This document shows, in pieces, positions 13,151 to 25,560 of a DNA stretch of 64,000 bases; position 1 is the first letter of the stretch; the number at the start of each line of letters is the position of its first letter. Made by a program: the position numbers and the translations under genes. Origin of the DNA: Rattus norvegicus (taxonomy: Eukaryota; Chordata; Mammalia; Rodentia; Muridae); assembly GCF_036323735.1 (NCBI RefSeq), contig NC_086024.1, positions 70,672,924 to 70,736,923 on the forward strand, given 5' to 3'. The notes under the pieces were generated by a model. The model searched no databases and had not been told where the DNA came from. It saw only the letters and a list, made by a program, of their open reading frames with translations.

Positions 13151-13439
13151 AATATATGATCCCCCGAGTCATTCTCACTCAAACTATCAAAGCATTATTT
13201 CAACTAGGTATGTTTGCTGCTTCTGTAACTATTCATGGGTGACATTAGACTATAGCTTATTAGAACTAATAATTTGGATCTAATATTCATAATTCATCAA
13301 GAATACACCAAAATTCCCACATCTCCTCAGGACTGGTGAGATATGTAAATCCATGAACTGAGCAGCTGTAGAGTTCTCCACTTCTCTAGTATCCAGATGA
13401 CTATTGACAGACTACCCAACTCCTATAGTATAAGATAAT

Positions 13440-14700
13440 CTAGTAATCCAAGTTTATTTATTTATGAATTTATTTGTTATTTTTCTCTTTTATTAAAGAT
13501 AGATTCTTTTCTCATATAAATACTGTGAATATTGTTTTCCCTCCCTCTAATCTTTTTATTTCCTCTCTACATCCCCTCCTCTGCAGATTCACTCTCTTTC
13601 CATCTTTCATAAAAAAAAATAGGCTTCTAGGAGACAAGAATGAAACATAACAACATAAAATATGTAGGACTAAACAAAAAAACAACACGTTGAGGCTATA
13701 GAAGACAACTCAACAAAAGAAAAAGAATCCCAAAAATAAGAACAACAATCTGACTATAGTGAACAGAACAGCAATGAACATGGTTCAGCAAATCTCTCTG
13801 GTAGAATGAAGCATCCTTTAGGTCAAGAGTGGCATAACTGAATCTTGTAGTAGATTGATCTCCACCTTTTGGGAGAACCGCCATCTTTCTGTACTCACAC
13901 CAGGAGTAGAGGACTGTTCTCTTTATTCTACATCCTTGCTAGTAGGAGATACCACTTGTGTTATTGATATTAGCCATTCTGATGGGCATAAGATGTAATC
14001 CCAATGAAGTTTTAATTTGCATTTCTCTGATCTCTAAGGTTTTTAAACATTTATTTCTCTGGTATTTGACTTTTCTCTATTGGATAATAGAGAAAATTAT
14101 TGAACAATAAAAGAATTACTGTGTATCTCACCCTTTGTTGTGGTTTGTAGTGATATTACAAAGCTCTCACAATAAAAACTACACTGCATTGGCATAGAAC
14201 TGGTAGATGGAAGGATGGAATCAGAGTGAAGACCCATACATAAATCCACACACTTATGAACAGCTACTATTTTTTTAATAAAAACCCCAGAAATTCACAC
14301 TGGAAAAGCGGACAGCCTCTTCAAAAAATAGTGCTGGTGAAACTAGATGTCTGTACGTAAAAGAATGCAAATAGATATATCCTCATAAAACTCAGGTTCA
14401 AATGGATCAAAGACATCAACATGAAATGAGATACATTGAATCTTATAGAGAAGAAAGCAGTGAATGAATAGCTTTGAACTCATTGGCTCAGAAGATCCTC
14501 CTTAATGCTGATAGCATACACTCTAAAATAGACCATAAATAAGTAGATCTTCATGATAATACAATGTCTCTATAAAGCAAAGAACACCATTTTCAGACTA
14601 AGCAACAAACTACAGAATATCAAAGATTTTTTTTTACCATTAGATATGTGACAGAGAAGAAACATCCAAAACATGTAAAGAACTAAAAAATATTAGATTT
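13440..14700 (-). mobile_element. Old L1 with 5' inversion (twin-primed)
   Basis: From 13440 to about 14100 the sequence is L1 on the minus strand: a T/C-rich 3' UTR, then at 13960-14060 the antisense of ORF2 that matches 51170-51270 of the full-length copy. From about 14140 to 14700 it is L1 ORF2 on the plus strand, matching the full-length copy from about 51900 down to 51375. The two segments are nearly contiguous in L1 coordinates (about 100 bp lost) but in opposite orientation, the classic product of twin priming. All frames are broken. The strand switch sits beside a perfect 11-bp inverted repeat at 14071-14096. Confidence 0.8.
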
Positions 14701-14793
14701 CAAAAACCTAAATAGTGGAAATAAATAATAGTCTCCAGATCTGAATCTTGATTTATAATGCTTATGATTTCTATCAGTTGTATTCCACCAGAG

Positions 14794-14898
14794 GAGTTGG
14801 GAGTTTAGCTCAGAAATAGAATTCCTGCCTAGCAAGCACAAGGACCTGGGTCCAGTTCTTAGCTCAGTGGGGGTGGAGGGGAAAGAACAAAAGGTAAC
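14794..14898 (+). mobile_element. ID SINE (tRNA-Ala/BC1-derived)
   Basis: 'ggagtttagctcag' (A-box region) and 'ggtccagttcttagctc' (B-box region) with 'cctgcctagcaagcacaagg' between them give the standard ID architecture. An A-rich tail (GGAAAGAACAAAAGG) follows. Target-site duplications of 15 bp with one mismatch flank it at 14779-14793 (TGTATTCCACCAGAG) and 14899-14913 (TGTATTCCACAAGAG), confirming insertion by L1-type target-primed reverse transcription. ID elements are especially numerous in rat. Confidence 0.93.
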
Positions 14899-15124
14899 TG
14901 TATTCCACAAGAGATCTCTGTCTTATATTCTTGTACAGAGAAAGGAAACATTCGAAAGTCAAATGTATATAATCTGTTTAAACCACTGCCAGTGTTTGAG
15001 GATGTGTGCTCCTATTGGTTATGTCAGAGGCATAAAAAATCTACTCTTGTAGTCTGTGGTGTATAGAAGACAGATGCATTAAGATGGAAATGTCTTGCAT
15101 TATCATCTATACTCCTCATGGGGT

Positions 15125-15300
15125 GTTGAACTTTTTTTCTTTTTTAATTTTATTTAATCTGGTTTTACAGTCCAGATTTTATCCCCTTCCCAGTCCACCC
15201 TCTGACTCTTCCACAACCCATACCTCCTTTCCTGTCTCCATAACGGTGTCTCCAGGCCCATCCCCACCCTCCACCTCACCATACCTCCACACTCCATGAA
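15125..15300 (-). mobile_element. L1 3' UTR fragment
   Basis: A T-run (poly(A) tail on the minus strand) is followed by the C-rich block 'ccccttcccagtccaccctc' typical of rodent L1 tails. It is short and 5'-truncated. Confidence 0.75.
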
Positions 15301-15537
15301 TTGCTGAATTTTAATAAAGATTTTTCCTTAGATTTTAGATAAACAGCATCTTTTGTTCATAGTCATGTAATATAATCAATCTCTCCTTCCTATTATGGAC
15401 AGTACAAGTCAAACTTTCAAAGTAGTCTTTGCAGGGCACTTACCACTACATCTGTGAACTTGTTGAAAAAATAATCATAAAGTAATTATTCACAAAAATG
15501 TTCTTGGAGTTAATAATATACATAAAATATTAGGGAT

Positions 15538-15729
15538 GGGGCTGGAAAAAATGGCTCAGCAGTTAAGATCACCGACTGCTCTTCCAGAGGTCCTGAGTTC
15601 AATTCCCAGTAATCACATGGTGGGTCACAACTATCTATAATGGGATCCAATGTCCCCTTCATGTGTGTGTGAAGTCAGCAACAGTATACTCAGTTACATG
15701 GAATAAATAAAATAAAACTTTAAAAAATA
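15538..15729 (+). mobile_element. B2 SINE
   Basis: It starts with 'ggggctggaaaaaatggctc' (A box region) and has 'ggtcctgagttcaattccca' as the B box, in B2 order. The non-tRNA body follows and the 3' end is AATAAATAAAATAAAACTTT, containing the polyadenylation-like AATAAA words usual in B2. Nearly full length (about 190 bp) and moderately diverged. Confidence 0.92.
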
Positions 15730-18700
15730 GTAGGGGTACATAATGAAATAATACTTAACAGAAGCTGATTTTTTTTCATGTGTGTCCTTTAATAGTGTTA
15801 CATTTTTCCATCTTTAAAAATTTATAGTGCTAACAGAGAACTACAACTATCTTTTGAGTTTATTATAACTTATATCCTTATATTCACTTTGTCTTCTTTT
15901 GTTCAGGATTTCCAAATATATTCAATAGAAACTTCGTCAAAGCACTAAGTCTTAGAAACAGGAGATAAGACTGACTTTATATGCCTTGAAGCCTTAAGTA
16001 TTTGGAAGCCCAAATTTATACTTGTAAATCTTTAGGATATGGATAAAGTTTTAAAAATATTTACATGATCAAGCAATGACAAAAACCATGTACAAAAATA
16101 ATTAGCTAAAGTGTGGGAAAAAAATCTCCCATACTCCATCACAAGCCAGTCTCACTGTGATTCTACCTGCTTTTCAGTGTCCTTATTTCTAAGATCCGCA
16201 TTAGCTTATTCCTGCTCAAGGAGGTCATCTGTACCTTAGGATTCATACAAAAAGTGAGCTCTGCAAATGCTCCAAGAGTTACACAGATGGCCAATGAGAA
16301 AGGAGTGCTCACTTTTACACTTTCATGAAACTAACCAACTCATTGTCTGCACAGCTATGTTAACACATCAACATCATTTTACACTTTACAAGAGCCTAGT
16401 TTTGTTTTAAAAATGAGCATCTCTACTTCTGGATTTTAGGAAAAATTGCAAAGCAAACATGAGCAAAATGCCATTCTCCAAATTTGCTTTTAAATTTTCA
16501 ATGTTTTGAGTTTTGAAAGTAAATATTTGATCTCACAGAAAGTGTCTGTAGTTCAGAGAGCAGTTGACAGGCTTAAAAATGGACACAGAATTACCAACTT
16601 CATGACGATTTTCTGTTTTTCTTCAGAGTGGCAATTGCTTATGACTTAAAGCTGGAAACACTGACAGATTACTTAATGCTTCAACAATGCTGTAAATCAA
16701 GGAAAACGTTTAAGAGCTAGTTATAAGTGGGGCAGCGGCCCACTCACTAAATTTTCAAGAGCTATAAGCAAACATAAAAAGCTTGGAATTTAAGCACATT
16801 CATGATTTGGACTACTTAATGGGCCACATTCGGGATTCTAAGTGACACTTGTACAATAAAAAAAAAAAAAGAACCAAGACAGGGTACAGTGCTGAAGTGG
16901 CATGGTATTATGGTCAAAATGTACTTGCCCAAGGAGCTTGAGTTCCATTTATAGTAAAGAATTAAAGCATTGTATAAGGAATAAAATTAAAATAAGTGCA
17001 GATAACACCCAAAAAGAAAAGAATGAGAATGTGGAGTAAAGTTTCCAGAAAAAAATTGCACCTGTGAGTTAAAATATCTCTAACACTAATGAGAAGTTCA
17101 TGATTGTGGAAAGTTGGAAATGTTGGCAAAATTGAGATTATCTTGAGCTACCTTTGGTTCCTTTGTTGTAAGTTACTTCTCACATTTGTGTCTAATATAA
17201 CCTATGTGTTACTATCAGGTCAGTCATGTGGGAAGATAGTGATTCAACATGCCAGCTCCTAATGACCCAATAGAGAGTGTCATCAGGTGGTATGTAAAAA
17301 GATTCCCAGATACTTTTAGTTCATCTATACAATATTAATATGAATATATTTAATAATACATATGCATTTATTTTGTTATGTGACTATAAATATTTTTGTA
17401 ACCATGTTTACATTGGATCATAGTGGATAGCACAGGCTGGATCCATGTTAAAGTGTCATAGTCATTCACATTTAACTCAGAAATGAATGACTTCTCACTC
17501 ACCTTGAAGTAGCAGCTGTGCTTTCTGTTGATAGACTTGATGGGAAATTTGGTGTTTATTTTATAATGTGTTCATGAACTTGAGTTTCAGGCCTGGGAAA
17601 TGAATGCTGAACTCTGTTACGATTATAAATTATCTGACTTCAAAAATATTAAAGAATATTTTTGTCGACAAGGCCAAAAGAAGATCATTGATTTGTAGGA
17701 ACATTTTAGTTTATTTTGATTTTCACAATATAGTATTAGGTGTAGCCAATGGCAAAATGCCTATGTCAATTCAGACAAGAAATTAGTGTTGATAATATAA
17801 TTTCTAATGAAAGTTTCCCCTCCCATCAATATGTAGTGAGTTGACAATGAAGAGACTTCTACCAAAAACATTTAACTAAGTTATGAGTTTGAATCACTTT
17901 GGAAATCAAATATGTAAATCAGAAAGATCGTTCCTCTTGTCTATGACCTAATAAAACATAGCTACATTGCCACTTCTAGATGTATAGTGACAAGCAACAA
18001 AAAGAATGAATGGCAGGAAAAAAAAGAGAATAAGAGTGTCCAGCTACTACCTGCATTACTGCTTTGCTTTTTAAATATACTAACATAAATATACTAACAC
18101 TGAAGTTTTGAACTACAGTCTTGAAGCAGTATCTCTGAACTTTAGCAGTATTTCATGACTAGTAATTTTAGAGTAGAATAATAAAATTAAAATGATTTCT
18201 TTTTGAAGAGTTATTCACACAGAATGGTGAATTTAATTTAGCTTCCCTGCTCAATGCTTCACAGTTATATTTTTCAACCACTCGAGGAAAATAAAGCTTT
18301 ACAAAACTAAGCCATAGTAAAAATTAATTATATTTTAAATCTAGATAATGCACACTGTTTCTCTTTCAAGGAGTAAATATCATTTAATTTACTAAAAATA
18401 ATAATGTAAAGGTCACTGCATACCCTTTCTCTCTTCTTTGACACCTTTGAGCATTCATCTCATTGTTTGACTGTTTACCTCATGCATTCAGTAATATAAA
18501 TTCCTTGGCATTTAGCTGGTTCTTTTTCCCCTTGTGGCTTGAAGTTCTTTCTCTTTTTTAATTAGATTGACCTTTTGGTTCACTTGAATGCCCTCAACCT
18601 GACAAAGAATAACTGCTCCCTTAAAAGCCTACAAGGAACGTTCTCACAGTGAAAACACTGACAGAAAAATGATCATTTTGATGCTGTGTTCTGAGTAATG

Positions 18701-20210
18701 TATAATCGCTACTTTCCAGAATCAATAACAGCAATATCTACTCTTCCCAATTTGTGAAGTTTTTATATGATGAAGTGATCTATATTTTTGCAAAGTTAAC
18801 ATTGTATACATTGTATAGGGCTCCTTATAATTAACATACCTAAATGTGTTTTAAGTAAAAATATAATGGCTGACCTCCCTTATGACTCTAAAACTCCATG
18901 TATAGAAATAGTGAAATAAAAAATATGACTCATTCTCACTATGTGTACACACAATTTACATATGCATTTGTGAATATGTATATACACACATCTACCTTTT
19001 TGTATTCATATAACAAATTCAAAGGAATTCACTTTATTGTAGTTTACTGCTGACATTGTATCTAGACTAAACAGTTATACAGTAAATTCTAAATCACTCA
19101 AGAATATATTATTATCTGACCTCCAAAGTGATTCAGAATGTATAGCTTATGTAATTTTGAGTAGGTAATAAATCCATTTTGAATAATTGTTATATAGATC
19201 AAAGTTTGAGAAAGTAATTCAAAATATCTGTTTAATAAAAAATAGTGATTATAGCACAGATATCTAATTCTAATAATTTTCATTGCTATTTCAATATCCA
19301 ATGAGATAAAAATACTTAAACTCTTTAAGAATTGACAGTCATATTGCCAATTGACTAATATCAACTCCTGATAGCTGCTGATAAGCCTGAATGAGAAGGG
19401 TGATGAATTGGTGATAGTCATGTATTTTAGGGTTGTATTTAAGCCCTTTTCATAACAGTCTAAAAAATCTCATTAGGTAAATTGGTATGCTATTCAAATT
19501 TGTAAGTCTGATCATACTAGTTCTGTGGTGTAGTACTATAGACAAGAAGCTATGAAAAAAACTAAAAAAAGTAGTTATTTTAAAGCATGGTATATAAACT
19601 ATCATTTTATAAAGAAAAATACTGCAATAACTGATTAAATTTATATTGTTAATTCAATAATTGAGAATAGATTAGTGGTATGTTTTGGCTTATAGTTTAA
19701 GGAGGAATACAGTCCATAATGTTGAGGAAGGCATGAACACAGAAATGCAAGCCAGCTGATTACATTGCATATGCAATGAGAAAACTGTAAAGAACAGGAA
19801 AGGAAGCCAGTCCAGAAAACTTCAAGACTCATGGCTACTGACCTCCTACCTCCAAGGAAGCACCACCTACCTACAGTTATTTAACCTTCTAAAGCAGTGG
19901 CAATAACTGAGGACTGGCAGTTCAAATACAGACATTCCATATTCAAAATACCCATGATTCATATAGACTCGTGGTCACCTAATAACAAAAATTCATATAT
20001 TCCAATTTCAAAAATCTCCATAGTTTTTCTGTGGCTTTGTATGTTGATGTATATGAAAGTACATGCATGTATGCATAAATCTGTACTGTGTGTATTTGTG
20101 TGTGGAAATCAGAAATGTTTTAAATGATGTTACTATGCTATTTAAGATGATTTCCTTGGTAGTCAGGACCTTTCAAAGTATACTAGGTAATCTGTCTATG
20201 AATAACAGGA
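15730..20210. other. Long non-repetitive AT-rich intergenic stretch
   Basis: About 4.5 kb with no clear retroelement and no coherent gene. The open frames (for example 107 codons on the minus strand at 19098-19421) lack motifs and have a composition typical of AT-rich chance frames. The part at about 16440-16860 is compositionally complex and is treated as a finding. Confidence 0.6.
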
Positions 20211-20216
20211 TCTATT

Positions 20217-20365
20217 TGTCTCTACCTCTCCAGTACTGGGATTACAAGCTTGCACAGCTATGCCCAGCTGTCTTTCCTTTAAAGGTAGCTTTTGAGGAGA
20301 TTGAATGCAAGATTTTATGCTTCTAAAACCGGCACTATATAAACTTAGCCATCCATCTAGCCCTA
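20217..20365 (-). mobile_element. B4 SINE (B1-ID fusion), degraded
   Basis: 'ccagtactgggattacaagc' followed by 'cacagctatgcccagctg' is the antisense of a B1 element. 'gagattgaatgcaagatttt' and 'agccatccatctagcc' then resemble the antisense of the ID-like portion. The two together in this order are the B4 arrangement. Old and diverged. Confidence 0.65.
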
Positions 20366-20744
20366 ACAGCACTGTAAACTTTAACAGACTAAGCATTGTT
20401 GAAAATCACAAATCCTAGTCTCTTCTGAGACCAAGGGAATCACTTAGGTATGAGGTTATATAACATCAAAATGCAAGTTATCTATCTGTGATATGCAATG
20501 ACAGAATACACATCCACATCCAAAAGTAAGCAACAAGGATATAGAGAAAACAGTGTCTTACTGTTCCATGCTGAGAAAAACATGAACATAAGCAACTCGA
20601 AAAAAAGTTTTGTTGGGGATTACTTAAATATTCAGAGGGTGAACTCATTATCGTTATCATTATCAGAGTCATGGCAAGAAACCTGGCAAGAGCCAGCAGA
20701 CATAACTCTGTCTGTAGTAGTAGCTCAGAGCTTACATCTTACAT

Positions 20745-21060
20745 GAGAGTTTGAGACAGACACAGCAAAAAGAAGAGTTAGAGGGAGTGAGGGTACAGTC
20801 AGGGAGGGAATAGAGGAGGGAGTAGGGAGGAGGGAGGGAGGGAGGGAGGGAGGGAGGGAGGAAGACAGAGACACAGAGAGAGCATTGGCTTTTGAAATAT
20901 CAAAGTTCACCCCAGTGGCTCACCATGTTTAGCAGGGCCACAACTACAACTCTCCCAACAAGGGCATACTTTCTAATTTTGCCAAAATAGTTCCACCAAC
21001 TAGTCACCAAGAATTTAAAATTTGAGCATATGGGAACCATTCTAATTCCAAACACACAAA
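20745..21060 (+). mobile_element. Rodent medium-reiteration repeat with internal purine tract
   Basis: The 3' part reads 'ttcaccccagtggctcacc', 'ctcccaacaagggcatac' and 'gggaaccattctaattcc', the same family as at 12.85, 22.25 and 26.64 kb. A purine expansion with an uninterrupted (GGGA)n core at 20829-20862 lies within it. Confidence 0.5.
20829..20862 (+). repeat. (GGGA)n tetranucleotide tract
   Basis: Seven to eight uninterrupted AGGG units inside a longer GA-rich region from about 20770 to 20880. All purine on the plus strand. Confidence 0.93.
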
Positions 21061-22140
21061 GCTCAATCAAACAAAAACTGCGTCAAGAGGCCATGAGAAA
21101 TCATCTGTGTTCCAAGGAGCTCAGGTAGACCCTCCTCCCTCCAGTTCAGCCACCTGCAGCACAGAACCTTTCTCTCTAGCTATTTCTGCTTCTGAATGTA
21201 GCTTTTCATATTTGGACAACCTGTGGTTGTGACATCTCCAAAATTTTTAATTCTACATTGAAACTTGATCTGCATTATTAAATCTTCATGTAGTGGTCCT
21301 TTAAGAGATCTTTCCTAACATTATACCTATACCGCATGCTTCCTAATCTAACAGCTTTCTCAAAACTTGGTTTCAGATTCCATGATCACATGAATATTGC
21401 ATCATTCATTCCTGGAAAAGCTGTATGATATGACTGATGTTGCCAAGTTCTGCTGTAAACATGAGTTATATAACTTTCTTGCTTGTATAAAGTCTGTAGT
21501 AGCCTCTGTGTACATAGGTGTACATAGGTAGCTGTTTTTACACAGGATCCCCTTAGCAGCATTCTCAAACTATGCTCTTTCCCTTCATATGTAAGTCTCT
21601 GTTGGTAATATTTTGCCCTTATAGTACCCTTCTTATTGTTTAGCTTCAGAGCATGAGTATCTTTAACAGTATAATTTTTTAAAGCAACATAGCAACTGTT
21701 TCCACCTCACTATCTGTAGGTTTAAATCTTTAACTTTCAGTTTCTTAAGCATTGTTCCTCCATTTTTTCAGTTTGTGTGATTGGAAAAGTGAATACAAAT
21801 TGTATGAATTAACCATGGCATGTACCGAATGCTATCTTGAATTGAATCTACTGCTGTCAAAGTTTTCCATTATATTGAATTCAGTATCACTCAAAACATA
21901 GGTATTATTTCGCCACATTCTTACCAGAATATAATATGAATGAATTCTGGAGCTCTTCCTGATAATGTATATAGTCACTTTGGATACTTTTTGAGCCTTC
22001 ATTATCCATATCATTATTGCTAACGTGGTCTTCTGATTTCCTATCAACCTGACTATTAAGCTCTGCTGAAAGCCGAATTTTCTAGGCTAAATTTGTAGGG
22101 ATTTTTCAGGGTTAATCTCATTCTACCCACAAACCTATTT
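21060..22140. other. Unassigned intergenic stretch
   Basis: No gene, SINE or L1 signature is seen. Composition is mixed and AT-rich. The frames of 60-71 codons are without motifs. Confidence 0.5.
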
Positions 22141-22142
22141 TA

Positions 22143-22178
22143 AAAACAAACAAACAAACAACAAACAAACAAAAAACA
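22143..22178 (+). repeat. (CAAA)n simple repeat
   Basis: An imperfect run of CAAA units interrupted once by CAACAAA, ending in an A-tract. No adjoining element was identified. Confidence 0.88.
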
Positions 22179-22249
22179 TGACTACTAGCTGGTTTGGCTT
22201 ACCATGGCAATGGAAACATGGCTGGATAACAGTTTTCCAAATTAGTTAA

Positions 22250-22510
22250 TTTTCTTCATTCTGTGACAAATACCTAAATAGGAAGCAAAGTGTGAAAAGA
22301 AGGTTTTATTTTGTCTTACAGTTGAAACTATACATTCAATTATGATAGAAGAAATAGGGTAACAGAAGGATGAGATAGGTAGTCATAAATAAGAAATTGT
22401 GAGTACATAGAAAGTCAGGCTAGCCTATCAAATATTAAGACCTGTTCCCCAGTAACCCACTCTTGCCAATAAGACCTCACATATAACTTTCCAGACAATA
22501 TTATTTTTGT
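22250..22510 (+). mobile_element. Rodent medium-reiteration repeat, second copy
   Basis: 'ctgtgacaaatacctaaata', an A/T-rich stretch with 'gttttattttgtcttacagtt', then 'aacccactcttgccaata' parallel the copies at 12.85 and 26.64 kb. The family is not named with confidence. Confidence 0.4.
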
Positions 22511-23535
22511 AGTATATATTAATAATCGTAATTCTAATCTTTTACAAAAATTTATCATCAAATCAATCATTTTAATTTTTTAAATGTCTATTTTGATACA
22601 AAAACAGTTTTTACAGAAATATTAAGGATATTCTATGAAGAAAAAATAGCTTCTAAATTAATATTTCTAAATTAATCAAAACATAATGATTAATTATGTC
22701 TTTATCAAATGTGATACATAAAGGCTAAGTAAAATTGATATTATATTAAAACATAAGACTGAAAGCCATGAAATTCTTAGAGCAAACAGGAAAATGTCTA
22801 TAATCTTATGATTAGCCATTATTTTCTAGCAAGAGTAAAACAACAACAGTGACAAACTGAATTTTGTGAAAATTAAAAAAAATTACTTTAAAGATATTAG
22901 TGATGAAATAAAAAGACACATCAACACATCAAAGACTTGAGGGAAATGTCTGTAAAACTCATACCTGACATGATGTCTACTTTATAAATTTAAATAACTC
23001 TTACTTCTGGTGTCAGACAAATGACTCAATATTAGAATATGCCAAGTATTTTAACAGGTGCTTCATCCTAAAAGAACATCAATGTCATGTAATAATGTTA
23101 GAAATACTGAACACTGTAAGTTACTAGGAAAAGGAAAAAAAGGAAAAACAAAACAAACAAAAACCAAAAAAAAAAAAAAGAAAAGAAATTCACAAGGAAC
23201 ATTTGGCCATATGTGGTAAAGTGAATTCTTGGACATTGGAACAGCAAACATATTATCATTATTAGTATACTTTGCCAGGTTTTATATTTGACTCTATTTC
23301 TATACTTAAGGATTTCTACATAACAAAGAATATGCATATTCACATCTATATAGCAACATGAGTAATCAAAACGTACAAATGCTCCAATTGCCCTCAGACT
23401 TGAATGCTATTCAACAATAAAGGAACATTGCTCATTCAACAAAATATATTAATTTTAAAAAGTTTTAACTTTAAAGAAAAAATAATAGGAATTATATATA
23501 ATTATTACATGTAAAATAGAATATATATTTTATCT
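22510..23535. other. AT-rich stretch with A-rich patch
   Basis: Very AT-rich DNA without an assignable element. 23130-23186 is an A-rich low-complexity patch (AAAGG and CAAA words, then about 14 A). Confidence 0.5.
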
Positions 23536-23760
23536 TGCTGATGCCAAGAAATGCTTGCTGACAGGAGCCAGATATGGGTGTCTCCTGAAGACTCTGCCAG
23601 AGCCTTACAGATACAGATAGGGATGGTTGCAGTTAACCATCGGACTGAGCACGGAGACCCTAATGGAGGAGGTAGTGAAAGGCCTGAATGAACTGAAGGG
23701 GTTTGCAAGCCCATAGAAAGGAAATAAATAAATCTTTAAAAAAGAAAATCAAACAAAGAA
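23535..23760 (+). mobile_element. L1 3' UTR fragment (Lx-like)
   Basis: 'gctgacaggagccagatatg', 'ctgccagagccttacag', 'ggactgagcacggagaccc' and 'gaactgaaggggtttgcaag' are consecutive blocks of rodent L1 3' UTRs in the sense orientation. The A-rich end runs into AAATAAATAAATC. It is short and 5'-truncated. Confidence 0.8.
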
Positions 23761-24189
23761 ACAGACAAACAAGCAAAAAAACCAGCAACAGTCTCTGTGG
23801 GAAGAAGAGAATATGGTTTTCAAAGTTACTATCTATAGTTTTCTATGTAGTTTTCAGGACCAATCACCAAGTTGATGGAAACACAAAAAGGAAAGTGTAC
23901 ATAAAACTCATTCCCAAAGACAAAGGGAAAATAAATAATGAATTCCAGAAAAATGGGAAACAATATAATGTGAAAGATAAATGTGTACATTAAAGCAAAT
24001 GTTTTAGGAAAGGGCATGTCCCCTGCATCTAGAATATAGAGCAGCTATAACTTCCTGTTCAAAATTTTATCAGTTAACATTTTAGAGTGGAGCGAGAAGA
24101 GCTTCATGAGCCTCACTGCTACTGAAGAGCTATGGAGAGCTGATGGCTTCTGAAATAGGGGTGAGAGTTATTTTTCTATTTAAGATTCT

Positions 24190-24430
24190 GAACAATGGAT
24201 GAATTGACCACATTGCTGGTGCTGGAGTTTCATCCATGTGTCCAACAACAGCACAAGTTGGATTTAATGGATAATAAAAACTAACACAAAAATCAAGAGG
24301 AAGGAAGTCAGGAGTGGGTAGAGAGTTAGCAATGAATCAGGGAGGAGATAAGAGAAGGAGTTATGGTGAGTATGATCATGTAGTTCATTGAAATTCTCAA
24401 AGAATTAATTAAAGAATTATCCAAAGGGTA
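24190..24430 (+). mobile_element. Probable old L1 3' end
   Basis: A purine-rich stretch with 'ggaagtcaggagtgggtag' followed by 'gagtatgatcatgtag' and 'gaaattctcaaagaattaat' resembles the terminal 3' UTR of older rodent L1s. The tail has been replaced by mixed A/T. Confidence 0.45.
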
Positions 24431-25350
24431 ATAAATTGTAAAAAGGGAAATGCATTTTTGGATGTGAATTTGAACAAAAATAAGAATCCTCTATATAATT
24501 TCTACAGTTATTAGATAGGCAGAGGAAAGAATTAGAAAAATTGAGGTCAGATTACCCCTACTTTAAAAGCAGATAAAGAATAATAACTAAAACCAAACCA
24601 GGCAAATAGCTTGATGAACACCATTAATTGTTATAATTTTTGGCATTAGAAGTGCTAAAGGTAGAAGGGAGAGTGACATAAAACATCTGAAGATGCAGGG
24701 GTCTTAGAAGAGAAAAGAATTCTATTCTGGCTAAAAATAGAATTTAAAAGTGAAGGGAAAATGAAGACATCACAGATAAACAAACACTTTGAATAACTGT
24801 CTCATGAAAAGTGCTTAAGAAGCTCCGTTGCATTGACATAGAAAGACAATAGTAATCTAAGCCATGTAAAGAAATGAGCATCAAAGAACAGAACTCTTCA
24901 AACAAATGATGAAGTTTCTTTGCACACACATTTATTTGTAGTTTTCCTTATTTCCATATGATTCTACAAGGAAAGGCATAAAGTACTAGCATAAACTTTG
25001 GACAGGGAGAAAGAACACATTTTGAAAGAACAACACACTAAGCGGTATAAAATACTGTAGAAGTGAGTTCTTTTAATGTGCTGTTGAAATTGACTCATTT
25101 TTAGTTGAAATAAAATTGGTTTAATAAAAAGTAACAGAAAATCTCAAGTAAGAACAAAAGCAGAATGCAGCAATGCAAATGGGACTCAAGTCAAAATTGC
25201 AAATACATATCACATAAATGAAACTAAGCAAAAGCAGTGAGAACAGAGTGCATGAGTAAAAGATGGATTAGATTGAGGAGGAACTAAATGGAAGGGGCTC
25301 TAAAAGCTGTACTAAATACAGTGCTTGCCTATAAAGGTCTGAGATTCTAT
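24430..25350. other. Unassigned A-rich intergenic stretch
   Basis: No recognisable gene or repeat; A-rich on the plus strand. Confidence 0.5.
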
Positions 25351-25359
25351 TAAATTCCA

Positions 25360-25560
25360 CATGGGGGAGGGGAAGGGAGAGAGAGAGAGACAGAGAGGGG
25401 GAGGAAATGGAGGAGGAGGGAGGGGAAAGGAGAGAGAGATGAGGAGGGAAGGAGGAAGGGACAGAGGGAGGGAGGAGAGAAGAGAACAGAAGAGGAGAGG
25501 AGAGAAGAGAACAGAAGAAACTAGGAAAGTAGGAATGACAGAAAGAAAGGAAAGGAAATA
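25360..25560 (+). repeat. 200-bp polypurine (GA-rich) tract
   Basis: Almost entirely purine on the plus strand, with GAGAGAGA, GGAGGAGGGAGGGG and GAGAAGAGAACAGAAG words. The 17-bp word AGGAGAGAAGAGAACAG recurs around 25474 and 25500. The minus strand is correspondingly pyrimidine-rich, which explains the long Ser/Leu/Pro frame there (25268-25639); I do not regard that frame as a gene. Confidence 0.9.

Noticed and set aside
14794..14898. tRNA gene
   Set aside because: The A and B boxes belong to an ID SINE; there is no cloverleaf 3' half, and an A-rich tail with target-site duplication is present.
19098..19421. 107-codon minus-strand frame in unique DNA
   Set aside because: Ile/Tyr/Leu-rich as expected for AT-rich DNA, with no motif, no splice-linked neighbours and no conserved start context.
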